64,000 bases of DNA from Thunnus maccoyii (lineage: Eukaryota > Chordata > Actinopteri > Scombriformes > Scombridae), in assembly GCF_910596095.1 (NCBI RefSeq), contig NC_056551.1, positions 5,133,001 through 5,197,000 of the forward strand, given 5' to 3'. The position numbers and the translations under genes were made by a program. Of this stretch, positions 11,743 to 27,784 are shown in pieces. Every line of letters begins with the position of its first letter. Positions within the stretch are counted from its first letter, which is position 1. The notes under the pieces are model-generated. The model was not told the origin of the DNA. It saw nothing but the letters and a program-made list of their open reading frames with translations, and searched no databases.

Positions 11743-12806
11743 GTGAGTTTACATCATAAATTGGTGGATTTTCTGAGTGTCATTATCTGAAGAGTGTTAT
11801 TTTTCGGTGAAAACGCCACGAGAGAGCCTGTTGTTGTTGTTAACAGGGCTGAGCTAGCAGCATGACATTGTTTTTAATCTATCACTCGACTGTTAGCGAT
11901 GTACTGTACATGCTAAAACACGAGTTATAATAATAACATTATAAAAAACACCTATGCCGAGAAATCCTCTCAACCTGTTACAGAAGCTGAATATTGAATA
12001 TTTGCTATTACTCATGTGTTCATAACCTTACAGTCCAGGGTCAATAGGCTTTGGCATGGTACATGTGACATTTGAGGCAGATGTTTTGTTTACTTTTGGT
12101 TTTAGTTTGTTATTCATGGTTTGTGCACCTTAGTTGCAATACAGAAAATGGGAAAGAGATGTTTTTTGGCAGCAATTTGTAGATTACTAGATTAATAAAT
12201 GGTCTTAATTGGCCGACTCCTTTTTATGTTCAACAGCTGTATTAATTTAAAACAAGTGAGGTTACTTCCTTTTCTCGACCAAACAAATTCCTAAAGAGGT
12301 TTACTCTATAGGTAGACACATCGGTTGTTAATGCAGCCCTACAGGAAACCGCATCCGGCTTCCTCATATGTAAACGTGGCTCACTGCAATAACTTCGTAG
12401 CTTTACATTCGTAGCATTTTAGAGATTAGTCAACACTTGAGCTCGAGGTGTCACAGGTTTATATTTTAACATTTTTACATAGTTTGTCTTGGCTGCATTC
12501 ATGCCACATACAGGCAGATTTCCAAAACAATGTCAATAGACTAGAAAAGAAAATTATGGTATGTGAGCTTTTCTGTTATATAGTTTATAGTTTATTTAGT
12601 TTGTTACATAGTTTACAGACATAGCTGACTATACTGAGCCTACATCTTTTGTTGAGATGCAACGAGTTTAAAGAAGACGGTCATTTTTGCCAGAATGTAA
12701 ACTAATGCAGGTGTGTTTTCAGTCGCATATCTTGACTGTGGTTCTCATCATTATCAACACAGCTGGACTAAAAACTTCCTGTTGAAGAGCCTGAACAAAG
12801 AGAACC

Positions 12807-15800
12807 ATGCTGCGCTGCAGGAGGTGTCGGAAGGGCGTCATAGATGGGGCATGTTTGGCGACGGTGGGTGAAAATTCTTTTGCGTGTATCTATTTAGCTA
12901 TCTTGCTTGAATATTTTTTGGCTTTGGACTGTTTGAACAAAACAAAACATTTGAAGATTTCACCTTAGACTCTGGGAAATTTTGATGTTTTGTTCACTAT
13001 CATCTGACACTTAAGACTAGATTAGATTATTTAACAATGAAAACAATAATTAGTTTCAGCCCTGATAACAGCTAATAGTCTACAAAGTTGTAAAGGGACA
13101 TCAGTGTTGGAAAAAAGATAACAGCCTGTGTTTCAGTCATCAAAAATATGTCTGGCTATCAGCGTCAGAGAAACTGGGTCTGGTGGGAACTGTCCTGGTT
13201 GATTGTGTGTCTTTTATGACGAGGCAGGTTGAGGCCACGGATGAAAGCTCAGCTGCTGTCTGCAGCATTTGGCATGTGAATGTTGACACGTTGCCAGAAT
13301 GGATACTGACCTCTGTTCAACAGGTACAGTAAGTGTGTCAGTTTAGGAATGACGTGTGTGCAGTGTTAAGTGATTGATTTAACTTCTAAATTTATCTTGT
13401 TCAGTATGAACATTTTAGTTTATGATAATCAAACAGTTTTGGACTTCTCACATGTGAAGATTTGCTGTAAAATGTGATTGGCATTTCTCACATTCACATT
13501 TCCTGACATTTTATTGACAAAATAGTAAATAGATTAATTGATAAGTGAAATACTAATTAGTTGCAGCCCTACATTTTATCATGCAAAAAATCAATGGATT
13601 TGACTTTTTATTATGTGAAAAACAGTAGATTTCATGATATTGTTGTGATTTCTAAACCTCTGCTTTCTGTTCAGGCACAGTGGACTGTAGGAAAACTGAA
13701 CTGCCAGAACTGCAGAGCTCGTTTGGGCGGCTTCAACTTCATCAACCGTAGTGAGTGTCCCTGTGGGCAGGACGCCACCATCCACCTCAACAAAAGCCGC
13801 GTGGACCGTGACCACAAACACTACTTCCTCATTGTGCAGCCGAGGAGGACGAGACCTGAGAGGAGACACGCTGGTTTGCTGACAGATGGCTCTCAGAATA
13901 AAGAGGAGAGGCCTGAATTTAGCAGAACTGCACTGGACAGCTTACAGCTCAACTGTGCTGCCGTCATGTCCCACATTCACCCCGCAGAGGCCTCGACTTC
14001 ACTGACTGACAGTGAAAACAGCCAGTCGTTTTCTTTCAGTCCTCTTTACTGCATCTCTCATAGGAGACGCCGCAGTTTGGAGGATGATTCCGCCATCAGG
14101 TCTTCATGTTTTTGCCCTGCAGGACGTTCGTACAGGTCTGCTGCTGAGATGACGAGAGCAGGGTCAGATGAGCTTACACGGACACCTGTCTCATATCCCA
14201 TAAGTCAGCAGTTTGACACAGGTGGTGCTTCATTCAACGCTGTCGCCTGCCGTTCTTCTGTTTCTGGAGGGAGAGTGGCGCCTCTGGATCAACAGCTGCT
14301 GCAAACTGTGGAGGATGACGAGCCCTCTGCAGAGACCACAGCTGTCCATGAGGAGGTTTCTGATTCAGGCCTGCTCCTCAGAGGAAGAACCATCTCTGAC
14401 AGTGCAGCCGAGGAAGAAGAGGAGGCGGTGGTAGGTTGCTGCTCTTTACAGTGAATTTTTAAAAATCTGCATTAATTAGGAGCGTAGCCAATGATCAGTG
14501 TAATACATTATGTTATTCCATTATAGTAATATTATTCCAAAGTTTCTTTCTGTTTTTAAATTGGATTTCACATAACATATAGTGACAGCCAAAGGTTCAT
14601 TTGCAGCATCTGGAAAAAGTTTACAAAACTGAAAGAAAACCAACAACTCAGCAGCAGCAAAACCGTAATGTTTTCTTGCAGAAGTGGGCCATCTCGCCTG
14701 AAACAAAGGCTAACTCTGTTTACAGTGTAAAAAATGTATAAACTTTTATGAAATAAAACTTTAATCTTCAGGGAAACTGAGCAGAGGAACTACTTCTCAC
14801 ATTAAATGCCATTTTTAATGAGTGTGACATTTGTTTACTAACTGATCATAAGACAAGATTCATTCAGATCTGGGTGACTTTTCAACATGACTAAATCATT
14901 TCCTACAGGAGACCCTGATGTTCCTAAAGATAAAAAATACATAAATAAAATAATAGGCATGTTACACTGGCACAAAAGAGATGACAACTCAAAGGGTCCC
15001 TTTTTTGTGGCCTGCATCAGTTGCACCTCTGAGCATTATAACATATGAAAAAATAAAATAAAAAGAAGGAACCCAAATATATTTAAAAAAATTAGAACAA
15101 AAATGATCAAAAATCTGTTTATTTCTTGTTGAGGTGTCTTGAAAAGTAACGTCCTGGTTCCCATGAAATGTGCTGTGGATATTCATAATCCCCAGAGGAT
15201 GAATCTTGATGTTTTTATACTGACCTAACTCGTAGTAACCTTTTTCTATAGCGCCAAATTTTCTTTCTACACAAGAAATGTCCAAATCTAATGTCCACCT
15301 TGCCATGAAATTTACAGATCACATTGATGCCCCTTTAGACTTTAATTACCTCATGACCTTTCCTCTATCACCAGCCTCAGGACAACATTTACATTTTTTA
15401 TCTCCACCTCTGGATAAGAATATCCAGTAGTAGAATATCCAATGACTAAGAATAGTTAAATCATCAGTATGCTTATTTGTTCTGTCAAACATGTTTGTAT
15501 TGTGAGGTGTAATGAACACTGCAGCCTGTAGGGGAGGTTAGCAGGACTTTAGACTGTAGTTTTCTGTTAATGTTAACCTTGTCTTGTGGTAAATGACTGA
15601 TACCTGCTGCGGGATCATTTGTGTTTATTCGCCCCAAACAGCCAGCAAGCAACAGCAGGCACCGACTAGTCCCCATCCAGAAAATGAGAGCCAACATAGT
15701 GATGTTACTGAAGCTCAGCCTGCCAGCCATCATGACTGCTCAGTCCTCCTGCTAACAACAGTCATACTGACACTTATGTGTAAACACTGAGAGATACATT

Positions 15801-18800
15801 ATCAGCTTCTCTCTGTTAGTTTTGCTGTGATAAACTGCATGAATCCGTCATACAAAACTCCCCCTGCAAATGATTTACTGCACTTCCCGGACGACAACTA
15901 CAGACCTCAAAATGGTATGAACCCAAAATAAACTTAGATTTTGCTGTGATTTAACTGCAATAAACGAATCAAAAGGATGCTGTAATAACTACATCATGAC
16001 ACTGATTTGTAAAAAGTCTGAATTCATGCTCTGTCAGGTTTGTCTGCAAGACGGCAAGCAAACAAAAAGTTTGTTTTGTGAATGTTATTCAGATTGATCA
16101 GAGCTATGCTTTGCAAACATTGTAGCTGCTCCATTGACACTCAAAATAACATCATCTAAAGGCATAAATACAAAGTGACATGTTTATACACGTAGCTATC
16201 TACATACTCTGTAACTTTAAAACTATATAAACCCACAGGCATTTAAGATGTTAGTAATTGTTGACAGCAGTTGAGGGACGTGTGTGAGTCTAGCACTGCT
16301 TAAGTTAGGTTAAGAAGCGAAAGTGGAGATGAAACAATTTTTGAATCCCAAAAGTTTAAAAAGTCAACGGCTCCAGATTAGAGCAGAATCTGGTGTGAGT
16401 GGTGTGGTGGTCCGGTGTGTGTTTATTCCTCCAGAAATCATCAGCAGCAGCACCAACATGCTCCCTGGCTCTCTCCTCCAGAGCTGGTCAGCTCTCAACA
16501 GCTGTCTGTCAGGAATCCGCAGCTGAATCCCCCGGTCTAGCCCTGTGATACATGTGGATTTTACACTCAAGTTGAATATTTTCAATTCGAATATATGAAT
16601 TTCACGTATTTGCGACTCAAATTTCGCATATTCGCATCACTCATGTCGCGCTTTGCGTTGACTTTGTATTTGCTTCGTGTTTGGTGTGAACACACCATGA
16701 AGCAGTTAGTTGGTATTTGATGGCACTTGCTGTTGAATCATCCCTGCTTCAACCAGTTAACGACAATTAATCAAGCTCATGGATTCTGTTACCTCAGCTT
16801 CTGAATCAATGACAGGGATCTTTATGTGTGTTTGTGATACTTTCCTCAGCCTCAAGCCTCTTTGGCCTCCCCAGTGTCAAACAGACTGAGCAAGAGGGAG
16901 AAGAACCGTCTGAAGAGTCTCCGGAGGAAACAGAGGAGGAGGGAGCGATGGCTGCACAGTCAACTGGAGCAGGAGCAGGTGAGAGACCAGAGTTCACACT
17001 GATAATGTGGGTGTATGCAGCACACTGCCCTAGCATTACCTATGACCACCAACTACAAAGACATTGTCCTGATAATTGCCTCGAGGTTGTTAGTGAATAT
17101 GTGTTTGCACATGTGTTTGTGTCCAGGCTGGGAGTGTGAGTGGTTTACTGTGGGACAGTGAGGAGGAGGACAGAGAAGGCCTGACCTGCGCTGTGTGTCT
17201 CGACGTCTACTTCAGCCCTTACAGCTGTCAGCCCTGCAGTCATGTTTTCTGTGAGCCGTGTCTCCGCACACTGGCCAGGAACCGACCGACAAACACACCC
17301 TGTCCTCTCTGCCGCACACTCATCTCACACACCAACTTCCACAAAGGTGAGCTTCGACCAGGACTCAAGCTCCGAATCAAAATACAGAAACATCTGATGT
17401 ACTGTCCTTCTCCTGCCAGATAATAGTGTTCATCGATAAGGACCTAGATATTACAATTAGAAAATTATAAACATAAATTATTATAGATTATAATCCAAAA
17501 TTCTAAAACATTTGCTGGTTCCAGCTTCTCAAATGTGAGAGTTTACAGCTTTTCTCTGTTTTATACCATTGTGAATTGATTACCTTTGGGTTTTGGACTG
17601 CTGTCTGGATGAAACAAGTAATTTGAAGCTGTAAACTAGGGCTCTGTGAAAATGTGCAGGGTATTTTTCACTTTTTTCTAAATGATTAACTGTTCTTCCT
17701 GTGCCTCTGTGGGCAGCACTACACTTGATAGAATTTCCTTACAGTGCAGTAACTAGGAATAATGGCATATTGTCTTCAACAATCAGATTCATAGAGCAAC
17801 TGTAAGTACTTTTCCCATTTCTTTTTTCAGAGCTCAACCAGACAGCGAAGACCTTCTTCCCAAAAGTCTATTATGCGCGCAAGCAACACTTCCAGAACGC
17901 TTCATGTGTCAAATGGCCTCTGCCCAGCTGTCGCAAACGCTTTAGTACCTTCTGGGGTGAGAAACTGTGTCACATAGTTTGTTTTTTTGTGTCTAGAAAG
18001 TAGTTCCAGTTTTATCTTTTGACAGTGAAGTCTGTGGATTATTTTTAATTCTGTGAGCAAACAAAATTCAATTCCCCTCCAAATAAACAAATAAACCAAA
18101 ACTATCTGCATGGCATGAATGTGAAAAATATGTTTATTTCCAATGCATTGTCCCCATGTCCCTGTGAATAACTGAACTCATTTAAACTCTTAACCTGCTG
18201 TTGTTGTATGACCTTGTTGACCAAGGAAGCAAGACATTTTATTTCCTTTTTTCAAACACAATTTAGTGGCAATAATAAATTATATCTTTACAGCAATTGA
18301 CAGTTCAGTCCAACAGCAGTGACACAAATCTTGTAAGATAAACATTATTGCATAGTGAACTTCCATGGTATGAAGCATGGTGTTTATCCAACGAAGCAAC
18401 TAGCAACAATAAATGTAGCAATACAGAACAACATTATAACAATAAAAATAAGAAGTACATATTTATGACACTCTTTTGTGTTGCTTTTCACTGCACTAAT
18501 ATGTATTTTAAGTTACAGTCTCATAAACAGTGGACATTCAGAGTTGCCAATATTAAAATTTAATAATTTAATGAAATGAGCAGAAATTAATCAAATGTCC
18601 TTTTCTATTTGTGTGCACATGATACTTTTTTTAAAAAATCTTTAGATTTTTGAAAATAATTTATAATAATTATAATTTGAAAATATTTAGCGCTTATTTT
18701 TCCTTTTTAAAAATCTTGTTACCCCACCGTTTTATCTTGTTTGAGGTATTTCTTAGGAATTAGTGATGATTGTAAAATCATGAATTTTAAGGACTTTAAG

Positions 18801-19533
18801 GAGTAATAGATTAAAGATGCTATGTGTAGAATTTAGTGGCATCTACTGGAACAGACTTGGCAGAAATGGAATATAACATTCATAAGTTTGTTTTAATAAG
18901 TGTATAATCACCTGAAAATAACAATAGTTGTGTTTTCGTTACCTTAGAATGAGCCCTTTATATCCACATAGGGAGCAGGTCCTCTTCCATGGAGCCCGCC
19001 ATGTTGCACCGCAATGTTTTTAGGGTAACCCAGAATGGAAAAAACCAAACACTGGCTCTAGAGAGGGCGTACTGTGTTCTTTGCGAGTTTCGCAGCAGCC
19101 ATAAGTTCTCGTAAACACTTGGAAGGGGAGGGGTGTTCAGTTGGTTGCAATCTGCAACCTGACCACTAGATGCCACTAAATCTTACACACTGGTCCTTTA
19201 AATGACTTGTTGGGAAGGACATTTAATGTTTAAAATACAGACCATACATTACTGCACAGAAATTCAAACCAGCACAAGGATACATTTTATTTAATCACTT
19301 TTAGTACAGATCATAATTTTATCTGTTTAACTTCAGGATATCAGAGACAAGCAGCGAACGCACAGAGACGCTGGCACTTTGCCCATGCAGGCTTCACACT
19401 GGACGCTTTGGACCTCGCCGACATGCGTGACTGGCTCTTTGACATCGGACTGGTCATCGTCTACATCCACTCAGTCAACTGGATCCTGGCTTTCTTGTTC
19501 CTCTGTTTCGTTTTGTACTACTTCTACTGTTGA
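12807..19533 (+). CDS. rnf180: E3 ubiquitin-protein ligase RNF180 (Rines)
   Basis: Seven coding exons assemble to 526 residues (human is 592): 12807-12863, 13228-13323, 13675-14430, 16850-16978, 17127-17346, 17831-17956 and 19337-19533, all with GT-AG introns and continuous frame. The product starts MLRCRRCRK, with a conserved N-terminal block ([32 protein letters not shown]) then a long, poorly conserved region. Next comes a basic [13 protein letters not shown] stretch and a C3HC4 RING with zinc ligands C367, C370, C383, H385, C388, C391, C405 and C408. A hydrophobic C-terminal segment (about 495-526, ending YYFYC) anchors it by its tail. The family is an ER-membrane ubiquitin ligase; mammalian Rines is linked to monoamine oxidase A and ZIC2 turnover. 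The start is the first ATG of an exon whose splicing reproduces the family N-terminus. The gene lies head to head with htr1a. Confidence 0.93.
12920..13085 (+). repeat. Dispersed teleost repeat fragment in rnf180 intron 1
   Basis: The passage 'TTTGGACTG...CTGGGAAATTTTGATG...TTAACAATGAAAACAATAATTAGTTTCAGCCCTGATAA' has the layout of a very common fish repeat, whose usual ending is 'aataattagttgcagccctaa'. A similar ending recurs at about 13545-13570. Confidence 0.4.
15140..15560 (+). repeat. Dispersed repeat in rnf180 intron 3
   Basis: Contains 'ATATTCATAATCCCCAGAGGATGAATCTT ... CCTCATGACCTTTCCTCTATCACCAGCCTCAGGACAACATTTAC'-like units and then 'GCAGCCTGTAGGGGA'. Related sequence occurs at about 26440-26830 and 27195-27260 in this window, so it is a repeated family. 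It resembles a non-autonomous element frequent in fish. Confidence 0.5.
16380..16705 (+). repeat. Dispersed repeat in rnf180 intron 3
   Basis: The passage from 'CCAGAGCTGGTCAGCTCTC' through 'ATTCGCATCACTCATGTCGCGC' to 'GTTTGGTGTGAACACACCATGA' resembles a repeat I know from many teleost sequences. It lies 150-470 bases before exon 4 and contains open frames that I do not consider coding. Confidence 0.4.
18811..19200 (+). mobile_element. MITE-like element with terminal inverted repeats
   Basis: A roughly 390-base element in rnf180 intron 6. The left end (TTAAAGATGCTATGTGTAG then AATTTAGTGGCATCTAC) and the reverse complement of the right end (TAAAGGACCAGTGTGTAAG then ATTTAGTGGCATCTAGTGG) are clearly related. 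There is no transposase frame. This is the profile of a non-autonomous DNA transposon; the superfamily is not certain because I cannot fix the target-site duplication. Confidence 0.75.
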
Positions 19534-20602
19534 GACACGGAGGAGGGTTCAAGAGTTTGCAGTGCAGGGTTATGTCTTTTTTCTCTGTAAAGAGAGTATG
19601 TAATGTGCTTTTTCTGGTTTCACTGTTATTTCAGTGTTAAAGTATTTCAGAAATTGGTGGAGGTGGTTAAGACATAAGTAGTAGCGAGGAGCAGGAATCT
19701 TATGAAAACAACTATGGGAAGAGAATCTAAACATTTGCAAGTTTAAAATTTGCACGAAAGGTTGGAAAAGTTAACAGTTTGGGTCAAGTGACTACAAACT
19801 AGTTTTAAAAATTGAATGATGATTTGAAAAGCACTTCCTGTTTCCTCCCCACTTCCAGTCTTTATGTTAAGCTAAGCTAAGAACATCCTGACTCCAGCTC
19901 TGTACTTAATGCACAGACATGAGATTAATATCAGTCTTCACATCTCAGTCTCAAGGGGTCTAGAGAAGTCTAAAGAAACCAAATAAGAGTATACAAAATG
20001 TTGTAACTATTTCTTCAATGTAGCACAGGGTAATTTTAGGAGTCAAACAGGCACTTAATTGAAAAAACAAGAGAGAATCACTAATTAACACACACACACT
20101 TTTGAAATTAATTTGAGTCATTAACTCCATTTAATTTTGCTCCAGCATCATTGGGGAAAGTTTATTCATTGTTATGTTAAGCAAAGCTAAGTGAAATGAT
20201 GTTGATGTAAGATACAAATTGAGATGCACTGCTAAGAAATGTTTGCTTCTTGACAGCAGCAGTTAGATTGATATAAATAATCAAATTGATTGAGAGGTTG
20301 ATAGTAGCAGAAACAGAAGGAGCTGACAGAAAATCAGATTCACAAATGGGTAAAATACCCATTTCAATATGGTGCCTTTGCTTATTCTGTGCCTTCTGTC
20401 TACAGAAATGTGAAACTGTATTGATACAACTTTAAGTTTTAGCTCTCTGACACTGAAGACACTGTATCCATAGGAAGCCAGAAGAAAATGTAAACATTGT
20501 TTACAAGTTTTCAGTGAACTATAATTGTCTTTTTTCTTGAAGGAAAAGGACTTGTAAAAGTCTGATTAAAAACTCTCACCATCCACAGTTTGTCTTACTA
20601 AA

Positions 20603-20608
20603 AATAAA
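20603..20608 (+). terminator. rnf180: Candidate poly(A) signal of rnf180
   Basis: AATAAA about 1.07 kb after the rnf180 stop codon, in an AT-rich 3' region. More AATAAA matches follow near 20710, so the true end is not fixed. Confidence 0.35.
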
Positions 20609-21613
20609 CTATTATGGAAATATTGTTTCATTTGAGCTGTGCACCAGCTGTACATTCTTTTATTTGAACATATGGAGTCAGGTTTAGCATTATACATTAA
20701 ATTGACTAAAATAAATAAAAACGAATCCACTTTATCTTTTCAAGCTGTATAATTGTAGAAAAGACATACTTGTTTTTTGTAATCTTTGTAAATTGTTTTG
20801 CTTGCTGTTAGCTCATTCATCAGAGGCTAAGAGCTAAATATTTTTCTCAGGACTTGGTGGAGACCAAACCAGAGGTAAAAGGAGGTGAATATGATAATAT
20901 TGCTAGTATGTGTGCACTCCATGTGAAAATTGTTAATTGTTGCTAACATGTTAGCCATAGCTAATATGTAATATGTCAGGGTCTGTCTGCTTTTTTGGAG
21001 TTCTTGTAGCCAAAAAAAGATGATGCAGCTTTAAATAAAGGTTATAAAAAGAACATTCACAATCACATTAGCCAAAGTCTGGCTAATCAGTCCCAGCAGT
21101 GCTAATTCACAATCACATTAGCCAAAGTCTGGCAACAGTCCTTTCAACTCATGTCTACCACAAACTGACGATGTTAATCCTCTAATGACGTCAGTAGACT
21201 GTGATACATAGTGTTTTATAATCTAATTTAGCATATAAATAATGATTTTCTGGACCACTGTGTGTTGCTTCTAAAGGGTTAATTGTAAGTCGGAGAGTGA
21301 CGATTTGTTTTGCTGTTTGAATCCTCCATACACGTGAGTGCGCGGCGGAAGACGGAGGAGCCTCCTCCCTGTCGGCCTTCAGGAGGGGCTGAAGGTGACT
21401 CTCCTCTCGGCGGGGATGCAGAGGGAACTGCTGGGGGTCCGTCCGGCCCGCTACACGGTTCTTCTCCGGGAAATAGCGACACACCTCTGCACGGGCTTTA
21501 AACATTAACCAAACCTTTGACCCTGCAGCGTCTGAGTGGGTCGTTTTCTTGTCTATAGAGGACACAACAGCAACCATAAAGGAGGGGGTGTCTCTCTGTC
21601 TGTCTGTGCATGC
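20609..21613. other. rnf180-rgs7bp intergenic region and rgs7bp 5' region
   Basis: No exon is recognised up to the rgs7bp start. It holds a short tandem duplication at 21055-21133. From about 21330 to 21610 the base composition turns GC- and CpG-rich, consistent with a promoter and 5' UTR for rgs7bp, but I see no clear TATA box. Confidence 0.4.
21055..21133 (+). repeat. Two-copy tandem duplication, 50-base period
   Basis: The block beginning ATTCACAATCACATTAGCC and running on through AAAGTCTGGC occurs at 21055-21083 and again, identically, at 21105-21133. The identity over about 29 bases suggests a recent local duplication. Confidence 0.85.
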
Positions 21614-25562
<3,949 letters not shown>

Positions 25563-26439
25563 GAGTCTGAAGCCGTATATAGCACTGGACTTTTATTTTA
25601 TTTTGTGACATGTATTGATTAAGAGATTCATTAATCTTATTTCCTTTTAGTCTTTATTTATATACAGTATTTTTGTCTTATCAGACGACTTTCCATGTTA
25701 TCTGAATTAATAGTCTTGTAGTATCTGTTATCTTATTCTATCCAATTTGTCTTTTTTTGCCTTTTTGGTCATTTGGTTCTGCAACTTGATCCTTTCGGGG
25801 ATGTTTTGTTATGTACAGTTTTCGGGCTTGGAAAGAGTTTGAGTTTGGTTATTTTTCTCTTGTAGATAATAGACACCAATCACCAATCTTTATCTTACAC
25901 ATAAGGTCATTTCCCTCCTAATCTTCCTGTCATTTTATATAATTAAGGAGAATTAAAATGTACATATTTGGGCTATGCACAGGCATTTTCAGTTTTCAGG
26001 TGTCTCACTGTGCTTGTGTCAAGCCTCCATGTCTGAATGTGTATGTGTCACAACGTGAGATGTTTAAGTCCGAACAACCTCCAGATGTATTTCATTTTTA
26101 ACATCGCTCGGCAGAGGTTCTTGTCGGGTGAGTCTCTGCTTACCTGTGTAGTGTGACACCTTGTAGACAAAGCAATTAATCTGCAGTGTTATGATGCATA
26201 CACATAACTGGCTCCTATAACTCATACATTTCTCTATAGAAAAAAAGGATTTTGAACTTATTCAACAGCGTGTGTAGAAAAGAAACTTTCCAGATAAGTA
26301 AAAGCTGTTTAAAAACTTTGCCTAAACCCTTTTAGATGTTTTCAGCAGATTGTCAGGCCTTCAGTTTTCACCCCCATAGTGTTGATGATGCACAATGGTA
26401 TCGGTCAGTGAGTGTATTCAGTACTTTGGTATGGAATGA

Positions 26440-26830
26440 GATACCTCAACAACTACTGTCCAGATTACTATGACATTTGATTGGGCCAGAGGGTGCTTTC
26501 TAATGATTTGATCCACTGACCTTTACTGTTGCAGCAGCTAAACATCAAATTGTTGCCATGGGTATTCATGGTCCCCAGAAGATGATTACTAATAACTTAA
26601 GTGACCTCCTGACCTTCCCTCTAGCATCACCATCAGGCAAAATCTTCTGTTTATACCCAGAAGATATCAAAATCTAAAATACTATCATCTAGAAAATAGC
26701 AAAATGGGAAGATTTGACATGGAAAAGGACCAATCACAAGCCTGCTCCCCAGAGGATAAACCTCTTCATTTCAGTGATCTCATGACTTCTCCTCTAACGC
26801 CACCCTCAGGACATCCTTAATATATTTAGC
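26440..26830 (+). repeat. Dispersed repeat, two related units, in the rgs7bp 3' region
   Basis: Units 'TATTCATGGTCCCCAGAAGATGATTACTAATAACTTAAGTGACCTCCTGACCTTCCCTCTAGC' (about 26560-26640) and 'CTCCCCAGAGGATAAACC...TCATGACTTCTCCTCTAACGCCACCCTCAGGACA' (about 26740-26815) are related to each other and to 15140-15400. They lie in the presumed long 3' UTR or downstream flank of rgs7bp. Confidence 0.5.
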
Positions 26831-26862
26831 TCCACTACCATACTGGTAGTGGAGCTAAATAT
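26822..26862. repeat. Perfect 19-base-arm inverted repeat (hairpin)
   Basis: The arm ATATTTAGCTCCACTACCA (26822-26840) is followed by a 3-base loop and its exact reverse complement (26844-26862). The transcript could fold into an uninterrupted stem. It sits at the junction of two repeat families. Confidence 0.95.
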
Positions 26863-26879
26863 GAGACAAATATGAGACA

Positions 26880-27130
26880 AAACATTTTGAGAATTAAGTT
26901 GAAACACTTCGAGAAAACTGCCATAATAATAATATAAGACAAAATTCATAATATTACAAGAAAAACTAATATTGTGAGAATACAATCTTACCATATGACA
27001 ATTTGGCTTTTTCTTGTATTATCATGTCTCTTTCTTGTAAATTTACAGCTTTTATTTTGTAATATTTTGACTTTTTTTCCCTCAAAATATTATGACTTGG
27101 TTTTAAGATTAATATTTATTTTTTTAACAG
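26880..27130. repeat. AT-rich 'aatattatgac' type repeat
   Basis: Degenerate units of the type 'ATAATATTA..AAGAAA' and 'TTTTCTTGTA.TATTATGAC' alternate in both orientations. This simple, low-complexity pattern is common in fish intergenic DNA. Confidence 0.45.
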
Positions 27131-27751
27131 TCGCCCTGATACTTTGTTTTTAAGACTAGCTAAATAATCACAGTATTCTTTGTATCCAGCACTACACTGG
27201 GGTGTAATGGTTGTTGCAGCCTATAGGGGACACTAGTAGGCTTTTAGTCTTTTCCACTGTGTATCATGCTATTAGCAGTCTTCCCTGAAAAAGCACATTT
27301 TTAACTTTTATCTTCTGTTCTCCATCACAAGGGCTTTGCAGGTGCTCCACACATACAGAAAACACCTACAGAGGAGGAATAATTGGAGTCGGATTGGATT
27401 TAATTACAGCTAATTTGAACAGTTTTCCTATATCATTTGAACTGTGTTAATGCATCACCTCACACACAAAAAAACTAAAGTTCGCTTGTGAGGGTCTTCA
27501 TCTGAAGCATTCTAATAGAGCCATTATCCCACTGAAAGTGCAATGTACTGTATGAACATTTGTAAACTTGTGTTTGTGAAGAACTCTGAACGTGTTTTCT
27601 TTCTTTAATGTAAAGTGGTGATGTCTAAATGGCTAAATTCTTTGTTTTGGCATGTATATGACTCTGACTAGAATTTGTGTAGTTTGTGTGTCCTGCAATG
27701 TAGAGAATCCAGAGCTAAACTTATGTACAGCTTAGGACATTTTATAATGTG

Positions 27752-27757
27752 AATAAA
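27752..27757 (+). terminator. rgs7bp: Candidate distal poly(A) signal of rgs7bp
   Basis: AATAAA about 2.2 kb past the stop codon, followed by a second AATAAA at 27779-27784. The sequence just before (27530-27750) has the plain, T-rich look of a 3' UTR end. A long 3' UTR is usual for this neuronal gene. Confidence 0.45.
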
Positions 27758-27784
27758 GTTTTATATGCAAATAAGATGAATAAA

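Noticed and set aside
13561..13674. An upstream extension of rnf180 exon 3
   Set aside because: It is intron sequence: the acceptor TTCTGTTCAG|GCACAG at 13674 joins to the previous exon in frame, and the extension is repeat-like.
16323..16526. A possible extra rnf180 exon before exon 4
   Set aside because: It lies in a dispersed repeat. The flanking exons join in phase without it.
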